NCBI GenBank assembly: GCA_963788055.1
Contig: CAWBFA010000005.1
Span: 434,001 to 498,000, forward strand
DNA length: 64,000 bases
Source: JACCTU01 sp963788055
GTDB lineage: Bacteria; Actinomycetota; Thermoleophilia; Gaiellales; Gaiellaceae
Direction of reading: 5' to 3'
Shown here: positions 24,006 to 33,854 of the stretch, one piece after another
Layout: each line of letters starts with the position of its first letter
Position numbering within the stretch: the stretch's first letter is position 1
Notes under the pieces: generated by a model
Database searches by the model: none
What the model was told of the DNA's origin: nothing
What the model saw: only the letters and a program-made list of their open reading frames with translations
Translations under genes and position numbers: made by a program

Positions 24006-24903
24006 CGGCTTCGACGTTCGCTTCGCCACCGACGCCGACGCCGTCGAGGTCGCCGAGCTCGCACGCGCGTGCGAGGAGGCAGCGCTCGGGGCCGGTGTGG
24101 TCGACGAGGGCGACATCCGCGACTGGTGGCGCGTCACGGTCCCGGGCGAGAACGTGTGGCTGATCCACGGCGAGGGCCGGCTGGTGGCCGCGGCCACGCT
24201 CTGGCCGCGCGACGACGTCCCGAGCGTCTGGGGCGACGTCCATCCTGAGCTTCGCGGGCGTGGCCTCGGCACGGAGCTCGTCGAGCTCACCGAGACGCGC
24301 GCCCGCGAGCTCGGTGCGTCGTCGATCCGAAGCGACGCCTTTGCCCGGGACGACGCGGCCGTCGCGTTCCTGGAGAGCCAGGGGTATCGACCTGTCCGTC
24401 GCTACTACGAGATGCGGATCGAGCTCGGCGACGAGCCCCCGCCCGAGCCCGAGTGGCCCGAGGGTCTGAGCGTCGCGCCGTTCCGCGAGGGCGATGGGCC
24501 TGCGTTCCACGCAGCGCTCGGCGAGTCGTTCCAGGACGAGTGGGGGCACTCACCGCTCGAGTACGAGGAGTGGCGCCGCGCGAGGCTCGAGGCCGAAGAC
24601 TTCGACCCGGAAGTCTGGGCGGTCGTGCGCGACGGCGACGTCGTCGCCGCGGTCGTGCGCTGCGACGTCTTCCGATACGGAGGCGGGTGGGTCGGAGCGA
24701 TCGGCGTTCGCAAGCCCTGGCGTCGCCGCGGGCTTGGGCTCGCGCTTCTCCACCACATGTTCCGCGTCTTTCATGCTCGTGGCGAGCGGAGTGTCGGCCT
24801 CGGCGTCGACTCGGAGAACCCGACGGGGGCGACGCGGCTCTACGAGCGCGCCGGCATGCACGTCGCGACCGAGAGCGTCACGTTCGAGAAGACGCTCTCA
24901 TGA
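23986..24903 (+). CDS. Tandem-domain GNAT N-acetyltransferase, first of a pair
   Basis: 305 residues made of two GNAT folds. The N-terminal domain has the acetyl-CoA loop in VHPELRGRGLGTELVEL, and the C-terminal one in VRKPWRRRGLGLALLHH. The protein ends with the family pattern NPTGATRLYERAGM. The next gene encodes a protein of the same length and plan, so the pair arose by duplication. MshD-like mycothiol synthases share the two-domain plan, but I see no specific evidence for that role. Confidence 0.85.
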   Translation: MSSSLPDGFDVRFATDADAVEVAELARACEEAALGAGVVDEGDIRDWWRVTVPGENVWLIHGEGRLVAAATLWPRDDVPSVWGDVHPELRGRGLGTELVELTETRARELGASSIRSDAFARDDAAVAFLESQGYRPVRRYYEMRIELGDEPPPEPEWPEGLSVAPFREGDGPAFHAALGESFQDEWGHSPLEYEEWRRARLEAEDFDPEVWAVVRDGDVVAAVVRCDVFRYGGGWVGAIGVRKPWRRRGLGLALLHHMFRVFHARGERSVGLGVDSENPTGATRLYERAGMHVATESVTFEKTLS

Positions 24904-25817
24904 CGCTCCGCCCGCCGCGCGATGACGACTTCGACGCGATGCTCGAGCTGATGAACGCGCACCAGCTCGCAATTTTCGGCAAGGCCGACGTGACGGCCGA
25001 GGAGCTCCAGACCTGGCTGACGACGCCGTCCGTCGACGTACAGCGCGACGTCCGGCTGCTCGAGCGAGACGGGAGGCTCATCGGGTACGTCGACGCTGAC
25101 AAGACGAAGAACGAACCGGTGCGCTGGTGGTCGGACGTCAAGGTCGCGCCTGACGTCGATGCAGCGCAGGTCGTCCCGGAACTCCTCTCGTGGCTCGAGC
25201 AACGAGCGGATGAGGGGCTTCTCCGAGTGTGGACGAGCGCCGACGACGAGCGCCTGCTCCCGCTCTACCGGGAGGCCGGCTTCGATGTGACGCGCCACTC
25301 GTACCGGATGGAGATCGCGCTCGAGGGTGAGGGACGCGAGCCGTCGTGGCCCGCCGGCCTGCACGTGCGCACGTTCGAGCCCGACGACGAGCGTCGGCTC
25401 TACGAGGTCGTCGTCGACGTCTGGCAGGACACGACCGAGCCGATCGGCGAGCCATTCGAGGAGTTTCGCCACTGGACCACCCAGCGCGAGGGCTTCGACC
25501 CGACGTTCTGGTTCCTCGTCTTCGACGGTAACGAGCTCGCGGCGTTCGCGCTGGACAACCCCGACGACGTCGATCCCGACACCGGCTACGTCAACTTGCT
25601 CGGGGTGCGCCGCGCCTGGCGGAAGCAGGGCCTCGGCGAGGCGCTCCTGCTGCACTCGTTCAACGCGTTCCGCAAGCGCGGGTACACGCGGGCGACGCTC
25701 GGTGTGGACGCTTCGAGCCCCACCGGTGCGACCCGCCTGTACGAGCGCGCGGGCATGCGTGTCTACCGCGACACCGTGATGCTCGACCGGCCGGTTCGGC
25801 CCACTCTCGCCGACTAG
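24900..25817 (+). CDS. Tandem-domain GNAT N-acetyltransferase, second of a pair
   Basis: 305 residues, identical in length to the preceding protein and overlapping it by ATGA. The C-terminal domain is intact (VRRAWRKQGLGEALLLH, then SPTGATRLYERAGM). The N-terminal domain lacks a recognisable R/Q-x-x-G-x-G/A loop (SDVKVAPDVDAAQVVPEL), so it is probably a degenerate, substrate-recognition half. The stop TAG shares the sequence CTAG with the stop of the convergent Pro-rich gene. Confidence 0.83.
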   Translation: MTLRPPRDDDFDAMLELMNAHQLAIFGKADVTAEELQTWLTTPSVDVQRDVRLLERDGRLIGYVDADKTKNEPVRWWSDVKVAPDVDAAQVVPELLSWLEQRADEGLLRVWTSADDERLLPLYREAGFDVTRHSYRMEIALEGEGREPSWPAGLHVRTFEPDDERRLYEVVVDVWQDTTEPIGEPFEEFRHWTTQREGFDPTFWFLVFDGNELAAFALDNPDDVDPDTGYVNLLGVRRAWRKQGLGEALLLHSFNAFRKRGYTRATLGVDASSPTGATRLYERAGMRVYRDTVMLDRPVRPTLAD

Positions 25818-26691
25818 GGCTTCTTGCCCTTTCCCCCGTTCCGTTCCCGTTCCCGTTCCCGTTGCCGTTCCCGTTGCCGTGGTCGCCCTCGGCGGCCTGT
25901 TCCGGGGGCGGACCAGAGGCGGCGGGCTCCTCGCTCTTGCCCTTGTCGTTGCCGCCCCCCGACGAATGGGGAGGCGGGGTGGCCGGCGTCGCGGGCTGTG
26001 CGGCTGGATGCGTGGTCGGCTTCTGCTCCTGCGGTCGCGGAGGGACCGCCGGCTGAGCCGGAGTCGCGCGCTCCGGAGTCTGCGCTGCGGCCGTGTGCTT
26101 CGGCGGCTTCACGGGTCGCGGCTTCGAGCGTCCCGGTTTGGTCGGCGCGGCCGCGGTAACGACCGGCGGCGCCGTCGGCTGGACGGCGGCTCCTCCGCGT
26201 GTGCCCGTTGGAGCCGCTGCTTGAGTCGGCGCCGGTTCGGGTGCGGGCGCAGGTCCCGGTTCCGCGGAGGGCGGTTCCGGAGCCGGCGGTCCGGCCTGCG
26301 GAGGCGTTCCCGGCTCCCGGGGGCCGGGAGCGGGGGCAGGCGAGCCGGGTGAGGCGGGCGGTTCCGGCTGGTTGGAAACGGGCACGTCTCCTCCGAGGCC
26401 GCCCACCGGAACGACGTCGCCCACGTCGTCGTCGCCGAGACCGACCCGAACCTGTGAGGCCGCACGCTCGGCCGCCGCACGACGCGGCTCAGCGAGATCG
26501 ACCAACGCGGGCACGACCTCCCGCCTGAACGCGTCGACCGCGGGCGGCCGGATCACGACTGCGGTGCCCGCCGTGAACGCTCGTGTCCACAGATAGGCCG
26601 AGACCGCGGCGCCTCCGAGCGCGGTGAGGGTCAACGTCACGAGCGTCGCCGCTCGAACCCGATCGATGCCGCCCACGTTGTCCCCTCGCAC
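25814..26691 (-). CDS. Pro/Ala-rich membrane-anchored protein with (Gly-Asn)n tail, frameshifted near the end
   Basis: Not recognised. One N-terminal transmembrane helix (AATLVTLTLTALGGAAVSAYLW) is followed by a short ordered region (PPAVDAFRREVVPALVDLAEP). About 170 residues of Pro/Ala/Thr-rich low complexity and an alternating Gly-Asn tract come next. In the tract one base is missing at 25841-25842. Restoring it gives the end NGGKGKKP and a TAG that forms CTAG with the GNAT stop; without it the frame runs on into the GNAT gene. Roughly 292 residues when repaired. Likely a surface or wall-spanning protein. GTG 26691 is preceded by TGATACAAG 6 bases upstream. Confidence 0.6.
25838..25878. repeat. 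GTTCCC/GTTGCC hexanucleotide repeat with one short unit
   Basis: Seven GTT triplets alternate with CCC or GCC on the plus strand and encode the Gly-Asn tract of the opposite-strand protein. The unit at 25841-25842 is CC instead of CCC, which causes the frameshift. Slippage is a plausible cause. Confidence 0.8.
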
Positions 26692-26723
26692 CTCCGCCTT
26701 GTATCAAGCGCGAAGGACGGAGC

Positions 26724-28400
26724 TTAACCGGAGGTGACTCTGTCCTTGCCGGCCGCCTTCGCCCGGTAGAGCGCCGAGTCGGCGACGCGGAGCAGCTGCT
26801 CGACGCTGTCGGTGGGAGGGTAGGAAGCGACGCCGAAGCTCGCGGTCACGAGGAGCGGCTCGCCCTCCGGCGTCTGGAGGCCGAGGGCGGCCAACCCTTC
26901 GCGGACGCGCTCTCCCATGGCCGCGCCCCCCTCGAGATCGGTCTGTGGCAGCAGCATCGCGAACTCCTCACCGCCGAGCCTCGCGGCGACGTCGACGTCT
27001 CTGGATGAGTCGTGCAGTAGGACGCCGACCGCCCGGAGGACGTCGTTGCCGAACTCGTGCCCGAAGCGATCGTTGATGCCCTTGAAGTCGTCGAGGTCGC
27101 CGATGACGACAGCGAGCTCGGTGCCGAAACGCTCCGCGCGGCTGAGCTCCGCCTCGAGCGACTGGACGAAGTGCCGGCGGTTGGCGAGACCGGTCAGGTC
27201 GTCGGTGACGGCCTGGCGTTTGACGATCCCGTGAAGGCGCGCGTTCTCGAGAGCGATCGCCGCCTGCGAGACGAACCATTCGGCGAGCTCCCGCGCGTCG
27301 CCGGACGGTCCTCCTCCCGGCGAGTAGATCTGCAGTCGGAGCGGGTTGCCGTCGTCGTCGATCCCGATCGCGAGGACGAGCGGTGCTCGAGAGGAGCTTC
27401 GCCGCCCGGCGCGGAAGATCTCGGTGTCGCCGCGGAGCAGCCGCGCCTCCGTGGCGCCGGCCGTCTCCATTGCGGTCTGGGCGATCACCGGCAGCAGCGC
27501 CTCAGTGTCGTGTGAGGCTGCCAGCGCCTCGCCGACGAGCGACAGCGCCTCGCGGACGTGGCGGCGATCGAGCTCGATTCGCTCGCGCCGCATCGCCTGG
27601 CGCCGTCGGCTGCGCCAGATCACTGCGGCACCCACGCCGACCACCAAGGTGAGCATCGTCGCGACCGCGGCAAGCAGCACCCGGTTCCGACGCTCGTCGG
27701 CGGCGGCGTCGAGGACCGCAAGCGGCGTCACGGCGACGGCGCGTGCGTCCGGCCGGTCGCGCAGGAGCGGGATCGCAACGGCCCGCAGGGGATCTGCCAC
27801 GCCTCCGGCGTCTCCCGCGCCGTTCAGGGGAAGCTCGATGCGGCGCGCCTGCGACGTGTCGTACGCGCGCGGGCCGACAGCGAGCAGGAGCCGATCGGGT
27901 GGACGCGGCGAAACCGCCTGCGCGAGCCGCTCCGCCAGCGTCGCGTCGAGCGGCAGCTCGGCCCGCACGCGCCCGACATCCCGGCCTTGCGAGGCCACGA
28001 CGACCGTGCGGGTGATTGCGGCGGCTCCCTGCGGCGCCTCCCCAGCGAGCCACTGCCCGTGACGCCAGAACGACACGTTGGGGTTTGCTCCGGCGAAGCG
28101 CGCGAGGGCAACGCGGTCCGAGGCGGCGAGACCACGAACGACGCCTTCGTCGTGCGCGAGTCGCCGTGCGGTCGCCTGAAGCCTGTCGACCTCGCGGTCG
28201 AATGCGGCGGAGCCTGCGGTCGCGACGGACGCCAGCCGCTCATCGGCGTCTTGCCGGTAGGCCTCGCCGGCAGTCCTCGCGGCGAGCAAGCAGATCGCCG
28301 CGAGCGTGGCAACGGCGGCCACCGCAAGCAGCGCGATTGGCGTCTGCCGCATGTCGCCTGGGCGGCCGCCGGCCCAAGCACCTCGCCTCTTCACGGCCAT
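26724..28400 (-). CDS. Membrane-bound diguanylate cyclase (GAF-like + GGDEF)
   Basis: 558 residues. A transmembrane helix near residues 20-40 and a second near 245-265 (ATMLTLVVGVGAAVIW) flank an extracytoplasmic sensor segment of about 200 residues. A GAF-like domain follows, with VSQAAIALENARLHGIVKRQ as the linker coiled coil. The GGDEF domain is active-type: GGEEF at 476-480. The RxxD inhibitory site (RDVD, 467-470) sits exactly five residues before it, so c-di-GMP feedback is expected. The start could also be the ATG at 28352. The signal sensed is unknown. Confidence 0.9.
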   Translation of the reverse strand: MAVKRRGAWAGGRPGDMRQTPIALLAVAAVATLAAICLLAARTAGEAYRQDADERLASVATAGSAAFDREVDRLQATARRLAHDEGVVRGLAASDRVALARFAGANPNVSFWRHGQWLAGEAPQGAAAITRTVVVASQGRDVGRVRAELPLDATLAERLAQAVSPRPPDRLLLAVGPRAYDTSQARRIELPLNGAGDAGGVADPLRAVAIPLLRDRPDARAVAVTPLAVLDAAADERRNRVLLAAVATMLTLVVGVGAAVIWRSRRRQAMRRERIELDRRHVREALSLVGEALAASHDTEALLPVIAQTAMETAGATEARLLRGDTEIFRAGRRSSSRAPLVLAIGIDDDGNPLRLQIYSPGGGPSGDARELAEWFVSQAAIALENARLHGIVKRQAVTDDLTGLANRRHFVQSLEAELSRAERFGTELAVVIGDLDDFKGINDRFGHEFGNDVLRAVGVLLHDSSRDVDVAARLGGEEFAMLLPQTDLEGGAAMGERVREGLAALGLQTPEGEPLLVTASFGVASYPPTDSVEQLLRVADSALYRAKAAGKDRVTSG

Positions 28401-28447
28401 AGCTTCGCAGCCCGGCCGGGGCTCCGAGCCGGGGAGCGCGCTGTGGG

Positions 28448-28453
28448 TACGCT
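28448..28453 (+). promoter_or_regulatory. -10 element of the ureohydrolase-like gene (leaderless)
   Basis: TACGCT lies 7 bases before GTG 28461, with no Shine-Dalgarno sequence. It also makes the alternative GTG at 28443 unlikely. Confidence 0.55.
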
Positions 28454-28460
28454 CTCGAAC

Positions 28461-29237
28461 GTGTCGCGCCTGCGCGCGAAGTGCCCTGATTGCCGGACGT
28501 ACACCGCGGTAGCGCTGGGCCCGGAGTTCCAGTGCCACTCGTGTGGGCGCGAGTTCGCGGCGGGCCTGGTGCGAGTCCCGCGCGCGTGGGGCGAGGGCGG
28601 CGAGGCGATGGCCGAAGCCGCGCATCTGCCCTTCGACTACCCCGAGGCCGCCGTCGTCGACGAGGACTCGCTCGCCGACCAGAACCTCGCGATCGCCTCG
28701 GAGCTGCCCGACCGACCGCTCGTGCTCGGCGGCTGTTGCTCCGCGCACGTGGGCGCCCTGGAGGGCCTCTCCGCGCGCCACGACCGGCTGGCGCTCGTCT
28801 GGCTCGATGCGCACGGCGACCTGAACACGCCCGAGACGTCGCCGTCCGGGAACGTCTGGGGAATGCCGCTCAGGATGATCATCGATTCGGGGATGGTCGA
28901 GCCGCACAACGTGGCGCTGGTCGGCGCTCGAAACCTTGACCCGCCGGAGGAGGCGTTCATCGCGGAGAGCGGGATCCAGACCGGCGCCGACGCCGTGGAG
29001 CAGGCGCTCCAGGACTGCAGCTGCGTCTACGTCGCTCTCGACGTGGACTCCCTCGACCCGGGCGAGATCACGCCGTTCATGCCGGAGCCGGACGGCCTGA
29101 GCCTCGACGAGGTCGAGCGGATCTTCGTCGACCTCCGGGGCCGTTCCACGATCGTGGGCGCTGGGCTGAGTGGCCTTGCCCCGGACCCGGACAACGTCCC
29201 CCGGCTGGAGCGCCTGACCCACGCCCTCGGGCTGTAA
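28461..29237 (+). CDS. Zinc-ribbon/ureohydrolase-fold (arginase-like) protein with altered metal site
   Basis: 258 residues. The N-terminus is a zinc ribbon (CPDC and CHSCG, about residues 7-30), fused to an arginase/agmatinase-type fold. WLDAHGDLN (DAHxD) and VALDVDSLDP (DxDxxDP) preserve five metal-binding residues. The GGDHS motif is GGCCS, so the usual His ligand is Cys, and the SxNxHG segment reads SGNVWGM, losing that His. It may use a different metal, act on another guanidino/amidino substrate, or be non-enzymatic. It precedes accD by 34 bases but accD has its own -10. Confidence 0.75.
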   Translation: MSRLRAKCPDCRTYTAVALGPEFQCHSCGREFAAGLVRVPRAWGEGGEAMAEAAHLPFDYPEAAVVDEDSLADQNLAIASELPDRPLVLGGCCSAHVGALEGLSARHDRLALVWLDAHGDLNTPETSPSGNVWGMPLRMIIDSGMVEPHNVALVGARNLDPPEEAFIAESGIQTGADAVEQALQDCSCVYVALDVDSLDPGEITPFMPEPDGLSLDEVERIFVDLRGRSTIVGAGLSGLAPDPDNVPRLERLTHALGL

Positions 29238-29259
29238 CTCGCGTCCCGGCCGACAGGTC

Positions 29260-29265
29260 TAACAT
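29260..29265 (+). promoter_or_regulatory. -10 element of accD-accA (leaderless)
   Basis: TAACAT lies 6 bases before the accD ATG, with no Shine-Dalgarno sequence. Confidence 0.55.
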
Positions 29266-29271
29266 CGCGTC

Positions 29272-30106
29272 ATGGCGGAGCCCGGAATCGACGTCCAGGT
29301 CGAGACGAACGACGCGCCGCCCGCGGACGCGAAGAAGCACCCGAACACCTGTCCGAAGTGCCAGTCGCACTATCGCGACGACGAACTCGAGGAGAGCCTC
29401 TGGGTCTGCTCGCACTGCGGGCACCACTTCCCGATGCGCGCCAGGGCGCGGATCGTCAGCCTCGCAGACGAAGGCAGCTTCTCCGAGGAGGCCGCCGACC
29501 TCCGTTCTGACGACCCGCTCGAGTTCTTCGACCTCCGTCCGTACGGCGAACGCCTCGCGGAGGCCGAGCTCAGCACCGGGCTCGGAGAGGCGATCGTGAT
29601 CGGCCGCGCGACCGTGGAGGGCAGCGCCTGCGAGCTCGCAGTCATGGACTTCGCCTTCATGGGCGGCTCGATGGGGAGCACGGTGGGCGAGAAGTTCGCG
29701 CGGGCTTGCGAGAGCGCCGTCGCGCAGAGCGTGCCGCTCGTGTCGGTCAGCGCATCGGGCGGCGCCCGCATGCAGGAGGGGATCCTCGCCCTGATGCAGC
29801 TGCCGAAGACGATCGCGGCGGTCGCAGACCTCCACGACGCGGGTTGCGCCTACATCTCGGTGCTCGCGCACCCCACGACCGGCGGCGTGCTCGCGAGCTT
29901 CGCGAGCCTCGGCGACGTGCTCCTCGCCGAGCCGGGGGCGCTCATGTCCTTCGCCGGCCCGCGTGTCGTTCAGCAGACGACGCGGGAGAAGCTGCCCGAC
30001 GACTTCGGCCGCTCCGAGGCGAACCTCCGCTACGGCCACGTCGACGCAATCGTGCCGCGGCCCGAGCTGAAGCCACACCTGGCGCGCTTGCTGCGCCTCT
30101 TCGCCA

Positions 30107-30117
<11 letters not shown>
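29272..30117 (+). CDS. accD: Acetyl-CoA carboxylase carboxyltransferase subunit beta
   Basis: 281 residues. The zinc-finger cysteines CPKC and CSHC (about residues 27-49) are followed by the crotonase-fold carboxyltransferase with SASGGARMQEG, AHPTTGGVLASFA and LMSFAGPRVVQQTT. Together with AccA it transfers the carboxyl group from biotin to acetyl-CoA, making malonyl-CoA for the fab genes. The separate accD/accA form resembles the E. coli type rather than the fused actinobacterial AccD6 type. Overlaps accA by 11 bases. Confidence 0.95.
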
Positions 30118-31039
<922 letters not shown>

Positions 31040-31063
31040 AACAGAGGCTTCGCGAACGGCTCT

Positions 31064-31081
31064 TCCACAGTGTCCACAGTG
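31064..31081. repeat. Tandem TCCACAGTG pair (DnaA-box-like)
   Basis: Two adjacent identical 9-mers downstream of accA. The 9-mer overlapping them, GTGTCCACA, is one mismatch from the TTGTCCACA form of the DnaA box. Function unknown. Confidence 0.5.
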
Positions 31082-31102
31082 TTTTCCCCTGCCCCTTTTA
31101 TG

Positions 31103-31134
31103 ACTCGAGGCCGGGAAAATCCCCGGCCTCGAGT
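31103..31134. terminator. Perfect 13-bp palindrome downstream of accA
   Basis: ACTCGAGGCCGGG, loop AAAATC, then its exact reverse complement. No T run on either strand. It may be an accDA transcript end, a stability hairpin or a protein site. The rest of the 200-base gap up to the Ku remnant shows only small hairpins (for example GGAGAG-aag-CTCTCC at 31150-31164). Confidence 0.55.
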
Positions 31135-31240
31135 GCGGACCCCCCACTAGGAGAGAAGCTCTCCGACTGGCTCATAACCGTCGGAGCCCGAAACGAATCC
31201 CGCCGGTTTTCCCCCTGCTGTGAGCAGGGACGACGGGGCC

Positions 31241-31524
31241 ATGGCTCGGGCGGTCGATCTGGCGAGGCTCGATCTCCTTCGACCTCGTCAGCGTGCCCGT
31301 CCGGATGACCACCGCCACGGACTCGAAGGAGCTTCGGTTCCATTTCCTCCACAAGGACGACCTTGTCCCCATTGGCTACGACAAGGTGCGCAAGGACACG
31401 GGCGAGCACGTGGACGCCGACGAGATCGTGCGCGGCTTCGAGATCGTCGGCGCTGGGGGAGTCCGTCGAACGAACGCAGAAGGCGCGCCGTGGTGCAAAG
31501 TCCAAGCGTGCCCCCGCTCGCTGA
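31241..31524 (+). pseudogene. ku: Ku remnant: core deleted, ends retained, plus N-terminal frameshift
   Basis: Non-homologous end-joining protein Ku reduced to its two ends. ATG 31241 reads MARAV, then one base out of frame (from 31257) comes IWRGSISFDLVSVPVRM and the N-terminal Ku sequence GYDKVRKDTGEHVDADEIV, ending near 31446. It continues directly, in a third frame, as ALGESVERTQKARRGAKSK to TGA 31522-31524, which looks like a Ku C-terminus. About 180-200 residues of ring and core are missing. The remnant overlaps the start of ligD by 35 bases, as expected for a former ku-ligD operon. Confidence 0.75.
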
Positions 31525-33830
31525 GTACCGCCGCAAGCGCGACCCGAAGCAGACGCCCGAGCCCTTCGGCTCGAAGCAGCAGAGCAAGGAGCCCATCTTC
31601 GTCGTGCAGCGCCACGACGCGACGCGGCTGCATTACGACTTCCGGCTCGAGCTCGACGGCGCGCTCGCGAGCTGGGCGGTGCCGAAGGGCGTGCCGATGG
31701 AGCCCGGACAGCAGCACCTGGCCGTGCACGTCGAAGACCACCCGCTCGACTACGCGACGTTCGAGGGCGAGATCCCCAAGGGCAACTACGGCGCCGGGAC
31801 GGTCGAGATCTGGGACAGCGGGACCTACGAGCTCCTCGAGCGCAAGCGAAACGGCGGGCTGACCGTTCGGCTGCACGGCGAGAAGCTCGACGGCGTGTGG
31901 GCGCTCGTGCCGGCGAAGCTCGGGGGCGACGAGAAGAACTGGCTGATCCTCCGCAAGCGCGACGACGACGCTGCGCCGGCGATCAAGCCGAAGCGCTACG
32001 CGCCGATGCTCGCGTCGCTCGAGAAGCAGGTTCCGCACGGTGAAGAGTGGCTCTACGAGGTCAAGTGGGACGGCTACCGCGCGCTCGCCTACGTCACCGG
32101 TGGCGACGTCGCGCTCTTCAGCCGGAACGACAACGACCTGACGAAGCGCTTCGCCGACGTCGCGAAGGCGATCGGCAAGGCACTTCGCACGCCGAACGCG
32201 GTGCTCGACGGAGAGGTGTGCGCACTGAACGAGCAAGGGCAGGCGACCTTCTCGGCGATGCAGCAGGGACGCGCCGGAACGCGCTACGTCTTCGTTGCGT
32301 TCGACCTGCTCGAGGTCGAGGGCGAGCCGATTCTCGAGCTTCCCCTGACCGAACGGCGGGAGCGGCTCGAGCGGCTGCTCGACAAGCGAGTTCGATCCGT
32401 GCAGTTCTCGGAGTCGTTCGACGACGGGGACGCGCTCTTCCAGGCGGCGAAGGACCAGCGCTTCGAGGGAGTCCTCGCGAAGAAGCCGCAATCGACGTAC
32501 CAGCCCGGGAGACGCTCGCGCGACTGGGTCAAGGTCAAGGCGACGAACAGCCAGGAGTTCGTGATCGGCGGCTACACACGCGGCGAGGGGCGCCGCGCCG
32601 ACAGCTTCGGCGCGCTTCTGCTCGGCGTGTTCGACGAAGGTTCGACGAAGCTCCGCTACGTCGGCAGCGTCGGCACGGGATTCGACGACCGGGAGATCAA
32701 GCGCCTGCTCGGCCTCCTGCGGCCACTCGAGACCGGCGAGCCGCCGTTCGACCCGGTCCCCAAGCCGCCGCGTGTGCGGAAGGGCGACATCGTCTGGGTC
32801 GAGTCGAGGCTCGTCGCCGAGGTCGAGTTCGTCGAGTGGACGCACGACCATCGCCTGCGCGCGCCGTCGTACAAGGGGCTGCGGGAGGACAAGGGCCCGC
32901 GCGAGGTGCACGAGGAAGAGCCGCTGCCGACCGAGCTGCGCAAGGGCAACCGCGTGCTCAAGCTGTCGAACCTCGACAAGGTCTTCTTCCCGGTCGAGCG
33001 GATCACGAAGGGAGACCTGCTCGCGTACTACAGGGCGGTCGCGCCGGTGCTCGTACCGCACCTCAAGGACCGGCCTTTCACGATGATCCGCTATCCCGAC
33101 GGGATCGAGGGCAAGCACTTCTTCCAGAAGGACGCGCCCTCGCACATGCCGGACTGGATCCCGACCTTTCGCGCGCTCGTCTCGACGCGTCAGTCGCCGC
33201 GCACGCAGAAGTGGGTCAACTTCCCGGTCGTCAACGACGAGCTTGCGCTGCTCTGGATGGTGAACATGGGCTGCATCGACCTGAACGCGTGGTACTCGCG
33301 TGTCGACAAGCCCGACCGGCCCGACTTCGTCCTCTTCGACCTCGATCCGTCACCGGACGTCGGGATCGGGGAGGTCGCCCAGGTCGCGCTCCTCGTCAAG
33401 GAAGCACTCGACGCCTTCGGGCTCGTCGGCTTCCCGAAGACCTCGAGCGCGGAAGGGATGCACGTGCTCGTGCCGGTCGAGCGGCGCTACACGTTCGAGG
33501 ACACGCGCCGCTTCTCGGAGATCGTCGCGGGTGCGATCGCGCGCACGCATCGGGGGCTTGCGACGACGGAATGGACGAGGTCGAAGCGGCGCGGCGTCCT
33601 GATCGACTCGAACCAGAACGGCGAGGGGAAGACCATCGCCTCGGTCGTACTCGGTGCGCCCGCGCCGAGGAGCCCCGGTTTCGACCCCGCTTCGCTGGGA
33701 GGAAGTGAACGAGGCACTCGACCCGACGCAGTTCACGATGGACGTCGTGCGCCGCCGGATCGAGGAGCACGGCGACCTGTTCGAGGGCGTGCTGAAGACG
33801 AAGCAGCGACTGACGGCGGCGCTCGGTTAA
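31490..33830 (+). CDS. ligD: Multifunctional DNA ligase LigD (PE-Lig-Pol), C-terminal frameshift
   Basis: End-joining ligase, about 779 residues if repaired. Phosphoesterase domain (about 20-160: QRHDATRLHYDFRLELDG, GNYGAGTVEIWD). ATP ligase with catalytic Lys192 in EVKWDGYRALAY and EGVLAKKP. Primase/polymerase domain (about 490-779: PFTMIRYPDGIEGKHFFQK, FDLDPSPDVG). At 33647 one extra base shifts the frame; the correct end (YSVRPRRGAP, then TPLRWEEVNEALDPTQFTM) continues one base later to TAA 33828-33830. Without repair the protein gains an unrelated tail. GTG 31490 follows AGAAGG by 6 bases. Domain order differs from the Pol-first M. tuberculosis enzyme. Confidence 0.88.
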
Positions 33831-33854
33831 GGAGGGTTTGGCGCAGGCCCTCGG

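Noticed and set aside
25838..25878. Possible CRISPR-like array
   Set aside because: Units are only six bases without spacers; it is a coding microsatellite for Gly-Asn.
26724..29222. An 832-residue minus-strand reading extending the GGDEF protein
   Set aside because: The extension is antisense to the ureohydrolase-like gene; the protein with its first membrane helix starts at 28400 (or 28352).
31447..31524. Treating the Ku-like C-terminal tail as chance sequence
   Set aside because: Chance cannot be excluded for a 25-residue Lys/Arg-rich tail. But its position, directly after the Ku N-terminus and overlapping ligD as in ku-ligD operons, makes a deletion remnant the simpler reading.
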